DNA from: Acanthaster planci
Taxonomy: Eukaryota; Echinodermata; Asteroidea; Valvatida; Acanthasteridae
NCBI RefSeq assembly: GCF_001949145.1
Contig: NW_019091402.1
Coordinates: 1,495,050-1,559,049, forward strand
Reading direction: 5' to 3'
Length of the DNA stretch: 64,000 bases
The notes below the pieces were generated by a model. It was not told the DNA's origin. It made no database searches and worked only from the letters and a program-made list of their open reading frames with translations. Within the stretch, counting starts at the first letter, position 1; every line of letters starts with the position of its first letter. Positions 43,782 to 56,344 of the stretch are shown one piece after another. The translations under genes were made by a program, and so were the position numbers.

Positions 43782-46593
43782 CTACCGAGAAGACAGTTAA
43801 AGTTTCAGTAAGCGCATTGGGGATTCTTGTACTAGGGCAAGTGTCCACCCCGTGGGCAGATATTCCTACCCCAAGGAGGTTACCCGTTAAAATCTTGAAA
43901 TTGACCAAAATACATTTCGCAATCCTCCTCGAGCAGAAGCACCCACTCATCGGTTGAAAAGAGCAACGTTGGTCGAAATTATTCATTTTGTTGGTAGCAC
44001 GTTGATTGTAACTATTCCTTCTTTAATTATTTTCGAGCGAAAAGTTTTGGTTAACGTGCAACAAAATGGCGAAGGGTACTCTTTTCTGTTGACATATTCA
44101 TCTTGTCTAGAGCGTGCAAATCCCTCAAACAAACAAAAAAACAAAACTAAAGCGCACGTGGCTTAACTAGCCAAGGCGCTTTCCATCAACCCCGCCTATT
44201 CAAGTGAGAGATGATTCGTTATTCCTATCAAATTTAAATCCTCTATAACCTCTTCGCTTTTGCGGGACCATTCAATGTCCTTGAAGAACCACAGCGCTGC
44301 AGCACGATTTATTTGGTGAAAACCTTACATGCATTATACATGCACACACACTCATTATCAGTGCAAATGTGCAGTTTCGCTTCCAACCGACGTATTCGGT
44401 TATTTTTAAAGTTCAAGGCCAGACCTGTGTAAGGCCATGATGTGCATTGAGAAGTCGGTAGGAAAAAGTTCACATTTACAATTTACCTGACATGGCCCAG
44501 AGAAAAACATACACTGCACGAGAATGGTGCGTCCAATTGTCACACTGTTGGTATCGAATTGAGTATAAGATACCACTGAAAAAACCTGTACGCTCGCTCG
44601 GTGTGTGAAAAAAGTACTGCGACGAAATCGGAAAAAAGTCAAAGGGGGCATTTTTGTCCTTTGCTGTTTTGGGGTTGAATCTATGTAAACATTAGAAAAT
44701 TCTACCGTGTCTGAATGTGCACTGGCAATAGGGCTTTCATGTTCAGTAGGCCTATCCGCTCCGAGCAGGAATAAAAGAGGGCGTGTTTTGAAATGAAATT
44801 GACTGTCCTTTGGTACGCACTCAACGCATAGGTGCGCGAGTTTATGCAGACGCGAGCACGCTGAGTACGCTCAACGAATTTAGTCTGGACTGTATGGTCT
44901 TCGCGTGCACCCCGAACGCGTGCAAGAACCCGGTTGGAAAACTTAACAGCATGGAGGAATAAGACCCGTTTGTCTTTCTTTCACCGTTTTTGGAGGTTGC
45001 TGTGCACTTCAGCTCAGGGCAGACAGAGTGAATGGCCGTGTCCCAATCACTTGCCTGGGGCTGGAAATCACACGCAACTCTGTGGGAACTGGCTGTAGCC
45101 ACTACCATTGACTTGTGCATAATCTTAGACCACAGCCAAAGAATTTGAATACAGCCTAAGCCGGTTTTAAACCATTAGTGTTCTTGCATTAAATAGTCGG
45201 TTTGGGCGTGAACCCAGCGAGACGCTACTGGAACATTGCAACTTAATTACATGTGTGAAGAGCACTGACATTTGAACTTCAGCGTTTACATAGAATTTGG
45301 GAGGGAAAATTAATTTTATCGAAATAAGATGAAAGCTGAATGAACTGTGAAGGTCGACAGATACGTTAGCAGTCACTCCTTGATTTCAATTATGAAATTA
45401 TTATGCCGTGGGACCACTGACACTCTGTATATTCGGTATTTAGACGACAGTAGTCAAACATGTTCAGGAACCATTTTTCAACGCGCTACCGTTCCTCACT
45501 ACAAGCTCAACATTCATGGATGTGTAATTTTGCAAGCGCTATTGTGAGGTAAGTACTGTACATAGGTGCAGAAATACAGAGAATAATGCCCGTCAAAACG
45601 TGCCAACCGAAACGACATCGTTGCTCGACGGATAAACCTCCCCGCCGGTCCAGTGAGCAGTTACATCCCCAGATTGGCACCAAAAAATGGAATTACCTTT
45701 GCAAGGACTGGCTGAGTGGCGAATGCCAAGCTGACGACACATATTAGAGACACAAGGACCATAGTCAGAGGTGTTGGAGGTAACCTCTTGTTGGGTTTAC
45801 ATACGTGGACAGCCAAGACCTTCCATAAAGCCACTTACCACATGTAAACGGTGAACGTTTGACCCACAACCACTACACTGTTAAACCTAATCAGTGAACA
45901 TCAGCACAGTTCCCAGTATCTATTCAACCTTTGTCCATGAACCTTTCAAGGTAAAGTTTGTCAAATCTCAAACCTCTTTATCATTTTATGTGTATATATA
46001 ATTTTGAACCTAATCATATTATGTCCAACTCTACTCATGCTTACATCAAAAGAATAAATTGACTCGTGAATTCTTGTGTTCCTGCGCTACCGGTTAATTT
46101 TTGACGTGGTATCGATAACTACAATTAATTTTCGATAGAAATCTGCTTGTTCCTATTACTTGCACCCAAGGACGCCGAAACTGAGTGGTTATAACACTAC
46201 CAGAAAGTACATATATGTAGACTATAGTCAAACTACTTTAGTTAGTTGGCATTCAGTTTGTTGTGTTGGAAATTATTGTAACCTCTGATAGTTACCCGAA
46301 GTCACACATAAAAAATATACCATTTGTTTCAAACCAGTTATATTTGTATCAGTCATCGATGCTGCATCATCTTCTGCAAAGGTTCTTCAGGGATCTGCAT
46401 GTACAATCTGCTCACTGTTTTATTCTCCCATCCCTGATACAGTGTCCTATATTTGCCACGCGCATCTCGCATCTCGCCTCACGGATCCCCCAGCGGATCT
46501 TAACCCGCAGACCTCGCCCCGAGAAAGGCCGTGGTATTTGCGTTTTAAGCAGGCAAGACTGTCAGTGGTTGCGGAGGTCTGACTCAATCGATT
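43782..46593. other. Upstream region of the ENPP gene, no exon recognised
   Basis: The missing ENPP signal exon may lie here. Open frames at 44406-44651 and 44842-45120 (minus) and 46263-46673 (plus) show no domain or signal peptide. No transposon was recognised. Confidence 0.4.
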
Positions 46594-47293
46594 TCAAAAT
46601 ACATAGACTACTTTTTGCTTCCACTTGTCAAACAAAGAAGCACATATACACAAGATTCTGGGCACGTGCTTGAAAACCTTAACAAATTGACTGAGAAAAA
46701 AGAAAGTGAAGAAAGCTTGTTTGGGTCTTTCTGTTTGCCTTCTGCCTCGCTTGATCTTCATCCATGCCTTCGTTGACGTACTTGCCATCTTTTCATCCCT
46801 CATCTCCCTATGCGTTTCTTTAGCTTCAGCCAGCCAATCTTGGTAGGCGGCATTATCTTCCAAATCTGAACTGTCTTCATCCTAGGTTTCGTCATCGACT
46901 TCCTCAACAGAATGCAGGACTGTTTCACGACGAAGAGGAGCATACCTAAAAGATAACAGTCTGTAGAGACAAATTGTTCCAAAAATAATGAGTACATGTA
47001 ATAACTCTGATTTAAAGTTAACAAACTTCCGGTAATCACCCTTGTAGTTATTCTTAAAATTACTAAAATGATTATTGTAAAAAATCAACGATGAACAACG
47101 GGAAATAAAACGGTACCAGTACAAACCTACCAGAAACCAATATGTGAAGTCCACCGAATTTGTTTTGTGTTATACTTATCAGTATGACTATCGAATAATA
47201 ATTTTCAGGTGGGATATTGGCCGGAACTGCTACACAATATTCCACAGCACGACGAATAAATTTACCCCCTTGGCAACGTATTAAAAATCCCAA
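46594..47293 (-). pseudogene. Unidentified broken minus-strand reading frame
   Basis: A stretch with coding-like composition follows an acceptor-like 'ttatcttttag' near 46948. It encodes YAPLRRETVLHS, then EEVDDET, an in-frame TAG, then DEDSSDLEDN, DWLAEAKETHREMRDEK and a basic KIKRGRRQTERPKQ. An acidic then basic hydrophilic profile and the internal stop suggest a decayed exon or transposon ORF. A 33-base part near 47125-47157 recurs exactly, inverted, at 63968-64000. I do not recognise the family. Confidence 0.35.
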
Positions 47294-48152
47294 CTGACGT
47301 CATGCCACCCCCAGAACTCTTAATTTTATATAATGCTGTATTTTACATTTAGGTTCCGCAATAACGAACAACAGTAACGCTCCGCTCTGACTGAATTTGT
47401 GAAACGTATACATGTACAGGGTAACGAGACGTAAAACACTCCAGTTCAAAGGATTAAAAATTCAGCTAGGGGCAATAGAGTCTTCTTCCTGTATCGATCA
47501 AATCTCGGTAGCCATAGTAAGCCAAACCCAAGACCGCTAGCATGTGGGCGCCCTCTCTTCCTTAGTGTCCAAAGGTTAAGTCAGACCAACGCTCACTTCC
47601 AACGTACACTATGTAACCATTAACACAATAGTCAGCCGACACAGCTCAGCCACTACATTCCTAATCTAGGGATTATCCCTTTCATTACCCGGCGGCACGA
47701 GCTGTCTATGGGTGCACCACTAAAAATAAATTCCCATAGACAGCAGTGATAAATCCCCATACTTCAGAAATATTTTAAAAATACAACTCTCACAGGTGTT
47801 CAGGCTGCACAGAAAAATGCTGTTCCACATGTCCTCTTTCATTTTCCTTTCAATTTTCCTTTCAAGTTTTAGNCTTTGGGTCCGGCCCAGAGGTCCAGTC
47901 TCATATTTCTTCAATTCCTCAGTTCCATGTCTCTCAGGACCCTCTAATATAGAATATTTTGAGTGTATAACTTTTATTAATGAGCTCGGCGGACATATTT
48001 CTGGCCTAATTACGAGGGTGCACCCCTATTGTGTAGGGATTATCGCTTCCTACTCCTTGATTACATTAGGATTGCCTGGTGGGCCAGTCAGTGTACCATC
48101 ACACACTGTATGACTCATCCTCTTTCATCATGTTGTGCCATAAATTCATAAG
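47294..48152. other. Intergenic with a short hairpin and one N
   Basis: Perfect 11-base arms 'ctgtctatggg' (47702-47712) and 'cccatagacag' (47733-47743) flank a 20-base loop. A single ambiguous base sits at 47873. No gene recognised. Confidence 0.45.
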
Positions 48153-48395
48153 CAAGGTCAAATTGTACCCAAAATTTTTACCCCATGCTATGCCTTATTC
48201 CTATTTTATCCCATACACCAGGGTCAACCTGTACCAAACTTTCTGACCTTATCCTATGCCTATCCCTTTCCAAAGGTCATTCTGTACTATCATTTTTCAC
48301 CCTACACGTCATTCCTATCCATATCAATATCATTATTATATACTTATGCATATTAATGACCCTTCTCTTTTTAGGTCAAAGGTCAAATTGTGCTC
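48153..48395. repeat. Degenerate tandem repeat, about 55-60 base units
   Basis: Three to four drifted units each run 'aggtcaa.ttgtac' to 'cc.tatgcc.tattccta'. They begin near 48153, 48220 and 48275, with a final partial unit near 48375. No function inferred. Confidence 0.5.
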
Positions 48396-49757
48396 AATAG
48401 GCCCCCCCACTACTGACGAGCTACCGACTAAAGGAGCCTTTCCATTTGCAAGTCACTACTTTATACGTAAAATGTTGCATAACCCGTCAACTTCGCTCCC
48501 AGGGCGATTTTGACCGCCGAACGTCACGAAACGGAAGGTGTTATTTAATGGAGTCGATTTTTGTGTCCGTGAAAGTGAAACGCATAAACGTACCGTGTGC
48601 GCAACGCATCCAAAGCATAAGTATGGAAAGGCCAAAATCTTTAAGGATAATACAACTTGGTGGATGGCGGCCCGGACGTGAAGCCCACATTCCGTCCATC
48701 TTCAGAGAGTGTTGACATAGAATTAAAGGGTAGACATTACAGGATCACACACGCACTCCCAGAGGCGAAGAAGTAGACATCCCTGAGAATGAAGGGGTAA
48801 AACCAACAGTCTGCATTTTCAGAATGAAGAAGGATTAGCAGCTATTAAAACCCTCCTATGCAAATAAACATTCTTGACACAGTTGTCCTATCAGTCAAAA
48901 TCAGTCAAATTTGCCATATTGGGTCTGTGCACTAGGGGAAATCAAGTGGAAGGAATTTTGACTGTTTTGACGGTTAGAGTAAAACGAGGGCTTTTAATCC
49001 ACGGCTGTTCAAGTTGAGGGGGCAGTAAATGACAACAGGGTGCAGTAGGGCACATGCAAATGGTAAAGGTGATGCAAGACACACCCGCGGTTATGGAGAA
49101 TTTTCTATGGCCAATGTTAAATTTGATGCATATCCTTCTGCAAAATAGAAGGTCTGCCATTTTTTATCCCAATTTCAAACGAATACAGTCCTGCTGACTT
49201 TTTTCTTTAACACTCCTGTTCATGGGCAATAAAATGCTTTAATGGCAAATTATCTAAAAGCATGCAATCTGTGAGTTGTAATGACCAGCATGAACATTTC
49301 AGTTTTTTTGGGGGGGGTGGGGGTGGAAGCGGTCATTGCATGGCTTCTAATACCTCAAATGGTGCACAAAAGTTGTCAAAACTCTGCAAAGGGAAAGTCC
49401 CTCAGCACGAAAGGTGTAGTTGTCATGACAGCCGTCCACAGACTCAAATACATGTATAGTAGTAGACTTAATGCCAAGTTGGTTTTTGATTTGGTTTTGT
49501 TCTTCATCTGCATTATCTATGACCAAACCTATATGCATGCATTGGAACCTTTGCATGAAGACATTGGTTGCCTCATCCCCAACTCACTGATGATCGACTG
49601 TTGAAACCCAGCCAATTCTGTCGCTTATGTTATACACCAGCCCTCGCCAAGGGATTTTGAATGCAGTTCACTGACCAAACACGATAATCTAATGACCGGT
49701 CGTCAAGTTTAGCAGAGAACAAGAATCGCAGGATATGGCAGCTTACTTGCCATTACT
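48396..49757. other. Intergenic, upstream flank of kinase 1
   Basis: Bases 48940-49260 resemble 59170-59370. Bases 49555-49640 resemble 53775-53860 and 59470-59600 ('gttggttgcctc', 'gttgaaacccag', 'cgcttatgt'). Bases 49680-49760 resemble 53880-53960 and 61810-61870. These duplicated upstream blocks define the kinase unit. A G-rich run lies at 49307-49326. Confidence 0.5.
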
Positions 49758-49837
49758 TTTTATGCAGTGGCACAGTCAAGACAGTGGCTCAATCATGTTA
49801 GGTCGGGCAGTCGAGGCTGCGCAAAGCCTAAGCCAAA

Positions 49838-50881
49838 ATGCCTGACCGGCTGAAGACCGAGTTTTTCTTTGAAAGGAAACTGGGAAAGGGGTGTTTCGTC
49901 GAAGTTCATCTCGGACTTGAGCAAAAAAACAAAGATCCTTTACCCCTTGGTAGATCAACCGAAGCTGAAATAAAGGCACTTTGCCAGCTCCCAGGGCATG
50001 ATCGACTACGCTCGACACATCATTCTCGATAATCATCGAATGTGCCTAGTCATGGAGTACTGTCCAGGGGGTGACCTGTGTAAGTTCTTGCTGTCACACC
50101 CCCAGAACCTGCCCGAGATCGCCAGTTTATGAAGAACATCGCGTCCGCTGTAGAATTCCTTTATGCAAACAACATCGTACACCGGGATTTGAAACCAGAT
50201 AACGTTCTACTCACAGCCGATGGTACTCTGAAAATTGCCGACTTTGGCCTGGCCAAATGTGCTTCGGACTCTCAACCTGGGGGAAGTCTGTATAACTACT
50301 ACACTGCATCTGCTGCTGGTCACGTGTATTTTTTGGCTCCCGAAGTAACCACTGGACATTGCACAGAGAAAACTGACGTGTTGCAAATTGGAGAGATTTT
50401 TGTCTGCATAATGGAACGAGAGTGTCCCCGGGGACAATCATGTTAGCTCCTTATTACTTCCCCAAAAGAAGCATTTTGAGGGAATTCATTGGCCTTGGAC
50501 AATCCTTACATGACGGCCACCTGGAATGCTTTGAACGTTCTGACAGGCCGAATCTTCAAATAAGCTAAGATTTCCGCGGACTGATAGAAAGAATGCTTCT
50601 GATGACTCACCGCAGACGTCCGACAGCGGCTGAAGTAACGTCTACCCTGAATAATCTCACCGATTCCTATAAGGTGGATCCCAAAGAGGACACCGGTTCC
50701 GACAGCAACAGTAACGAAGGTGTTGCGATTGCTAAAGTGGGCACTGCAACAGGAGAAACAGGAGGATTTGTTTTTGGGAACAGGGGTCGGACTAATTGCA
50801 GCTGGTACAGTGTTTGCCGTTACAAGAATAATCCGATGGTTTACTCCTCCAGCCTACATGGATATTGGTAATGAGAGATAG
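49838..50881 (+). pseudogene. STK35/PDIK1L-like kinase pseudogene (kinase 1)
   Basis: Aligned to its two relatives, this copy starts at the same ATG (MPDRLKTEF) and ends at a matching stop. A deletion removes the segment with the ATP-binding lysine (YALKIL in the others). More deletions near 50000 and 50103 shift the frame, and the codon after QIS is TAA. HRDLKPDN, DFGLAK and APEV remain readable in one frame (50129-50446). The 3' part encodes, in a shifted frame, a Gly/Ala-rich hydrophobic tail like that of kinase 3. It cannot make an active kinase. Confidence 0.9.
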
Positions 50882-51178
50882 ACCCAGTGTTCAATCCAAG
50901 GGCCTAAGGTCAGAGGGAGCAATAGGACCTTGCCTTCAGATCTCTCTATTTTTTCCAAATGAGACAATAGTGATTTTTTTTTAGATCAGTTTAGTTTTTA
51001 GATCATGAGATATGTGATAGTATGCATGAAATTGTTTGTCGAATTCGACATGAGACAAAATATTTGTTATCTTTGATTTTTTGGAATATAATGAAGAGTT
51101 TTGTTTGTTAGTTTACAGCGGTCACTTGTGCGCCGTTTTTGCTGCTCAACACACAATATGAAAAAGGGTCATTAACAG

Positions 51179-51486
51179 ACTAGCATCTACCGGCGTCTCA
51201 GCTATATCAAGGATACTGATCACGCTCTACGTCTGTTCCATGAATTTGAGTTCGTAGGTTCATCCAACTTCCTTTTCACCATGGATGTGAAACCTCTTAC
51301 ACATCTATTCCCCATGCAGGTGGTTTGCCTGCGCTCGAACACTATCTAGATCTCGGCCCGACTCAGGATCATCCCATCAGCACTCTGCTCCGTCTGGCTG
51401 AGTTGGTGCTCACGTTGAACAACTTCGCGTTCAACGGTGAGCACTACATTCAGACCAGTGGTGAGGCTATGGGCACAAAATGGCTT
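51179..51486 (+). mobile_element. Penelope-like reverse transcriptase fragment
   Basis: About 100 codons, with one frameshift near 51303, encode YIKDTDHALRLFHEFEF, FLFTMDVK, then YTSIPHAGGLPALEHYL, FAFNGEHYIQ and GEAMGTK. These are the finger and palm segments characteristic of Penelope-like element reverse transcriptases. The catalytic YxDD region is absent. It is a short dead fragment. Confidence 0.8.
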
Positions 51487-53755
51487 TCCATGAATTCTGG
51501 TGTGCTTGCGCAATCGGGGTTTTTCCACTCAGTTGTAAGGAAATGGCAAATTGAACAAAAAAATGTTTATCATTCCCACCCACTTCCATTTTGAAGGCTG
51601 TATAATAGGAAGTCAAATAAGTAGTCTGAATGATACCAACCCTTCTTTTAATTTCCATCAACTGTGAATCAATGTTGTTCTGACATGGTAGGCCTATATT
51701 GACTGGGGTAAGATGAGGTTACCCATTTAAGATCAATATGAGAAGGGAGGGCAGACATTGTATTAATTACGAATGGCAGATTTGGAATGTATCACTGTAG
51801 ATAGAAATACTTATTACATCCGTAGAACAGTTTTACTCGTGTGTGGGTGTGTATGTGTTTTAAGCGTTTAATTTATGAATGACTGCTTACTCCTTAACGT
51901 AGGGTTTTTACATCGTGAATCTGTTTTGTCTATGTACAAATCTGTAATTTTGTATAAGTTGCAGTGATTTTGTTTTGGCAGTGATTTTTCATGCCAAGTA
52001 ATTCATTATCATATATCCTGGGCGTGATGAAAGCAACTAATCATTAATTGTAACAAATGAAAAGGCTCTTAGTTTTTTCAGACACCCGGAAAACATACAT
52101 CTTTAGTTTTGCAGATGACCAATACCTTTCACACTGTGTCTCTTAACCCGAAGACTACCGGTAGTACTTCGACAAATAGCCAACCACACTGCAGATTTAA
52201 GCTCGCAAAGAAGGAAATGTAATGAAAGGTAGAGCGAAACAAGGACATGGCTGGCAAATTGTATTTCTATATCTATTGCGTAAGTAAATTTCTGCACAGA
52301 TGGAAATTAATTTTAATTTTGTGAATTTCCAAGTAGACCTAATGTAGACAAGCATACCCATCATATAATCATCGAGCCGATTTTTGTCCACTCAATAACC
52401 TACCCTCGACGACCTACTGTATATGAGTGTGTAGTTTGTGTATGTCCTTTCTGTTGTCACGATATTTATAATTTAATGCTTATCCTGATTATGTTACTGC
52501 GGTCAATAATTACATAATGCTACATTTTATGAAGAAAGATTCGTGTCAGTAGTTTGATTTTTTGAAGAGAGGAAATTGTACTGTCATGAATGAAGATTAG
52601 ACTAAAAAGGTAGCCCAACTCCTGTTCAAAGTTGTTCCCCTGAATGTGGTTAATTGTCCAATCCTTCGTGTCCTGGGTGAACCCACTCACCTTTCGAAAC
52701 TTTGTCCGTTTTGGAACACTAACACATTCTGTTTGTCATGACAGAATGTGTCCCTTCATTTCGAAATTTCTGGGTGAAACCCAGGAAGATGACGTCAGTT
52801 TGACAGACAATAATCTGATAGAAACATGCGAGTCCCATTGATTCATAACATGAGGTTATGGTTGAGGATGATGCATCTGAATGACAGAAAAAGGGCCAGT
52901 CGGCGCTACTTTCTAGGTAACACCATTTTTCATCTCCCTTTATCGTCAGCTGAGCCACAAACTGGGCGTCGTTTTTACCCAGATGAGTAAACCCGCATCT
53001 TGTGACAGCCTATGAGCTCGACCCTTCTTTCTTTGAACTTGATCCCTGGCAGGTGTTTTAAGCGCATGAGTGATCGTGCATTTTGCACACAATGCAATGC
53101 CATATACCTTGTACATGTACGGTGTACGAAATGCATGTTGCCAATGGGTAAGGTGACTGTTTTGTTACCTTCACGGAAGTGTTTTTTAACGAATTCAATT
53201 TCATTTTCGACTAGAGCTTACGTGCCCCCCAAAAAAATCCTGGAGAGTCTGTTGAGCAAACGAGGTTAGCTTTGGATCATTTTTCCGAAAAATGGGGCAT
53301 CCACAAAAATGGCCTGAAACAAGTCAATTTGTTTCCCCCAACAGAGCAATTCACCTGGCAAAATTGATCAGAGGGTTCCGAACCTGTTTTGTCCCAGTTT
53401 CACAAACACCAAATGGGTAGAAGCCGGTAGCTGTCATGTTGCCTTCAGCTTCTTTGTCGAAACTTCCACTTCAAAGACCAAAAAATGCTCTTAAGCAAAG
53501 ATTTGGAAAACATTCAAATCGTGAATTTCACTTGCCTTTACTGAGCCAAAAGCATTTCAAAAGCATTTCAGCCTTAAAAAAAAAATAACCAAACAAAAAA
53601 CTTAACTGTTGCGCAAACGTTTCTGGAAAAAAAAGGGAAAGCCCATAAGCATGCAATAAGATGCCGTCACCACTGTAGACTCGCCACAAGTACTGTACTT
53701 GCCCCCAAGCCTGTATTGTTTTCGTTTTGTTCTCCACTGTTATGTTATCGCTGGT
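51487..53755. other. Intergenic, no gene recognised
   Basis: An 11-base perfect hairpin 'acacattctgt' / 'acagaatgtgt' lies at 52722-52751. It is nested in a weaker symmetrical context with 'tttcgaaa' words on both sides (about 52690-52790), perhaps a foldback element. Otherwise nothing recognised. Confidence 0.4.
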
Positions 53756-54031
53756 TTTCGCATGGTACCTTTGGGCGGGGACGTTGGTTGCCTCGTCCTC
53801 AACTTGCAGGTGATAGACAGTTGAAACCCAGGCACTATTAATATCATTTATGCTAGACCCGCATTAATGTATTGGAGTTCACGGCCGGAGAAAACACGAC
53901 TAACGATAGACCGTCATTAAGTTTAGTATAGTACGAGACTCGCATGGCATGGCAAACGTACCTTATTTATTTTTTTGTTAGCAGTGGCTGATGTGGGATC
54001 GGACAGGAGGCTGTAACTAGAACTTGCCAAA

Positions 54032-55168
54032 ATGTGTGACAGGCTGGGGGCCGAGTTTTCGTTGGAAAAGAAACTGGGGTCAGGGGGTTTCGGCGTAGTA
54101 CACCTCGGACGAGAGCGAAGAACCGGAAACAAGTATGCCTTGAAGATCCTATCCCTCGGTAGATCAGCCGAAGCTGAAATAAAAGCACTTTGCCAGCTCC
54201 CAAGGAATGATAACGTCATCAAATACTCTCGACACATTCTGCTGGATAATGATCGCATCTGCCTGGTCATGGAGTACTGTCCAGGGGGTGACCTGAATAA
54301 GTTCCTGCTGTCACACCCACCAGAACCAGTTCGTGATCTCCAGTTCATGAAGAACATCGCATCAGCTGTAGCCTTTCTTCATACCAACAACGTCATACAC
54401 CGTGACCTCAAACCAGATAACATTTTACTGACAGCCGATGGTACCCTGAAAATTGCCGACTTCGGCCTGGCCAAACTTGCCTCGGACTCTCAACATGGGG
54501 GCAGCCTTTACAACTACTACATGGCAACTGCCTGTGGTCAAATGTATTTCATGGCCCCTGAGGTGTTTGACGGACACTACACAGAGAAGTCTGACGTGTT
54601 CCAAATGGGGGAAATCTTTGTCTGCATATTGAAGCGAAAGCGTCTACCAGGAACACACATGTTGGTGCCTTACTACACAGAAGGTGTGTTTCCGGAGCAA
54701 TTCATTGGCCTTGGACAAGCACTTCATAGAGGTTACTTGGCTCAATTTAAGCTTTCTGGTGGGCACAATTATGAAAGAAGCCAGGTAATCTGCGCTTTGA
54801 TCGAAAAAATGCTACTGAAGGATTATCATCGCCGTCCGACTGCGGCTCAAGTGGTGTCTGCCCTGAATAATTCCAACGATTCCTTTGAGGTGGTCCCCGA
54901 CGCTCTTTTGGAGTCTAGTTCATTCGTCCCTTCCAATGAGACGGGGATAGCGATTCGACCCCTGTTGGCTAACGGGGTCGGGATCTCCCCCTTCGGAATT
55001 CCAGTGGGCGCAGTTCCAGGTATTGCGGCGCCGATGGTCGGATTCGGCCTCCCTGCTCCTGTTATGCTGATCCCTGGTTTCCCAGCAGTGAGCGGAGTAC
55101 CAGTGATGGCTGCTGGTGGACTTCTGGTTGATATGACCCTTTCTGGCCTTGGCTTTTATGAATTATAA
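54032..55168 (+). CDS. STK35/PDIK1L-like Ser/Thr protein kinase (kinase 2), intact, intronless
   Basis: 378 residues in one exon. Glycine loop GSGGFGVV (16-23), ATP lysine K38 in YALKIL, helix C glutamate near E49, catalytic HRDLKPDN (123-130), DFG 143-145, TACG then MAPEV (174-178) and the late RRPT arginine (268). All residues needed for activity are present. The activation segment with TACG..MAPEV..GHYTEKSDVF closely recalls the STK35/PDIK1L family. Residues about 305-378 form a Gly/Pro/Val/Ala-rich hydrophobic tail unlike those of kinases 1 and 3. Substrates are unknown. The start is supported by conservation of MCDRLGAEFS-type N-termini and flank in all three copies. Confidence 0.92.
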   Translation: MCDRLGAEFSLEKKLGSGGFGVVHLGRERRTGNKYALKILSLGRSAEAEIKALCQLPRNDNVIKYSRHILLDNDRICLVMEYCPGGDLNKFLLSHPPEPVRDLQFMKNIASAVAFLHTNNVIHRDLKPDNILLTADGTLKIADFGLAKLASDSQHGGSLYNYYMATACGQMYFMAPEVFDGHYTEKSDVFQMGEIFVCILKRKRLPGTHMLVPYYTEGVFPEQFIGLGQALHRGYLAQFKLSGGHNYERSQVICALIEKMLLKDYHRRPTAAQVVSALNNSNDSFEVVPDALLESSSFVPSNETGIAIRPLLANGVGISPFGIPVGAVPGIAAPMVGFGLPAPVMLIPGFPAVSGVPVMAAGGLLVDMTLSGLGFYEL

Positions 55169-56120
55169 ATGGATGAGGAAACAATAATCAACCTCGAGTG
55201 GCGAGGGAGTTCTTGAAGTGCGGCGCCTTTTTTTAGAAGGAAGGTCATTTCCTCACGTTTTGCTCACATTCCAATCTATCATAATTAAAACAGGGCTTGC
55301 TTCAACGGTGCTTTAACCCTAAAAGTGGCAGGGGCGGAAACCCATCTACCTTTTTTTGTGCGGGGCGGGGGTAGGCACTGAGCCTTCAGGAGTTTAAAAA
55401 GTACCTCTTCGCGGTCACTTTGACACCAAAATTGTGAATATCGAGTTTTCCGAGACTGGTCGGCCGAAAATGTTTACTTTGGCCACTGTGGTGCTCAACG
55501 TACGCGGGCTGGCGCACATATCAAAACAGTAATTGCCTGATTGAGTTTAGACTTTGCATTTGTAATGATGACGAGTATTTGAAATAACCTGGTCTTTGAT
55601 GGACCTACACTATTCATTCTTTGCTGGAAGTATAGCACTATATATAATATCAAGTTATCGTAGATTTTTTTACTGTCACATTGGTATTCCTGGTAACTGT
55701 GAGTAAAATGTTACTATGGTTACACTTTGTAAGTTATGCGATAGTGTACATGATTTCAGCTAGAATATTGCTCATTGAAGTAAATTGAGATGCAAGACAT
55801 GGTATACTAAGCTGGCACTCCGAAGGATGAGCGCATTTAGTTTAAGGAAAGTGGTTGCCCTTGGACACGTGTACCTGGGAACAAAAAGGAGCCGATTGCA
55901 CAACTTAAAAGCAAAACGTAGGAAAGACAGAAAGGTACTCATTCAAATAAGCAATGATGTTAAGGTGTAATGGAAGTGCTGTGAATTTCAAAACTGCAAA
56001 ATTATCGTTTCATTGGATGTTTTGCTATAGCTCGAAGAATATGAGTGTAGAATTTAACAGAGCACTGGTACACTTTGTTAAAATATTCTATGTGGATGCA
56101 AGAACGTAATATCAAAATAT
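55169..56120. other. Downstream of kinase 2, no gene recognised
   Basis: AT-rich region with a G-rich stretch near 55359-55370. A 61-residue frame at 55785-55970 is short, basic and without domain. Confidence 0.4.
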
Positions 56121-56344
56121 ACTACTCAAAAAAGTCAAGGACCACCTTTTATTTTGTGTCTACTTTTCTATATGAGATATTTTACTGCTGATAATTTGCA
56201 TTTGATGTTTTGAAGCATGTTTTATATTTCTGATTCCAGTGGGAATATCATCTACACAAACAAAATATGAAAGAACTAGACCCCCTCTCATTGCTTGGAA
56301 AAAATACAAATTATGAAAAAGTGGTCCTAAACTTTTTGAGTAGT
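56121..56344. mobile_element. Tc1/mariner-type MITE, 224 bases
   Basis: Terminal inverted repeats of about 25 bases (56121-56145 and 56321-56344) read 'actactcaaaaaagtcaagg' outward-in, and are almost exact reverse complements. The sequence resembles Tc1/mariner ends, and TA dinucleotides lie next to or within two bases of the ends. The interior has no transposase. It is a short non-autonomous element. Confidence 0.75.

Noticed and set aside
44842-45120. Candidate signal-peptide exon of the ENPP gene
   Set aside because: No hydrophobic N-terminal segment and no donor site in the required phase.
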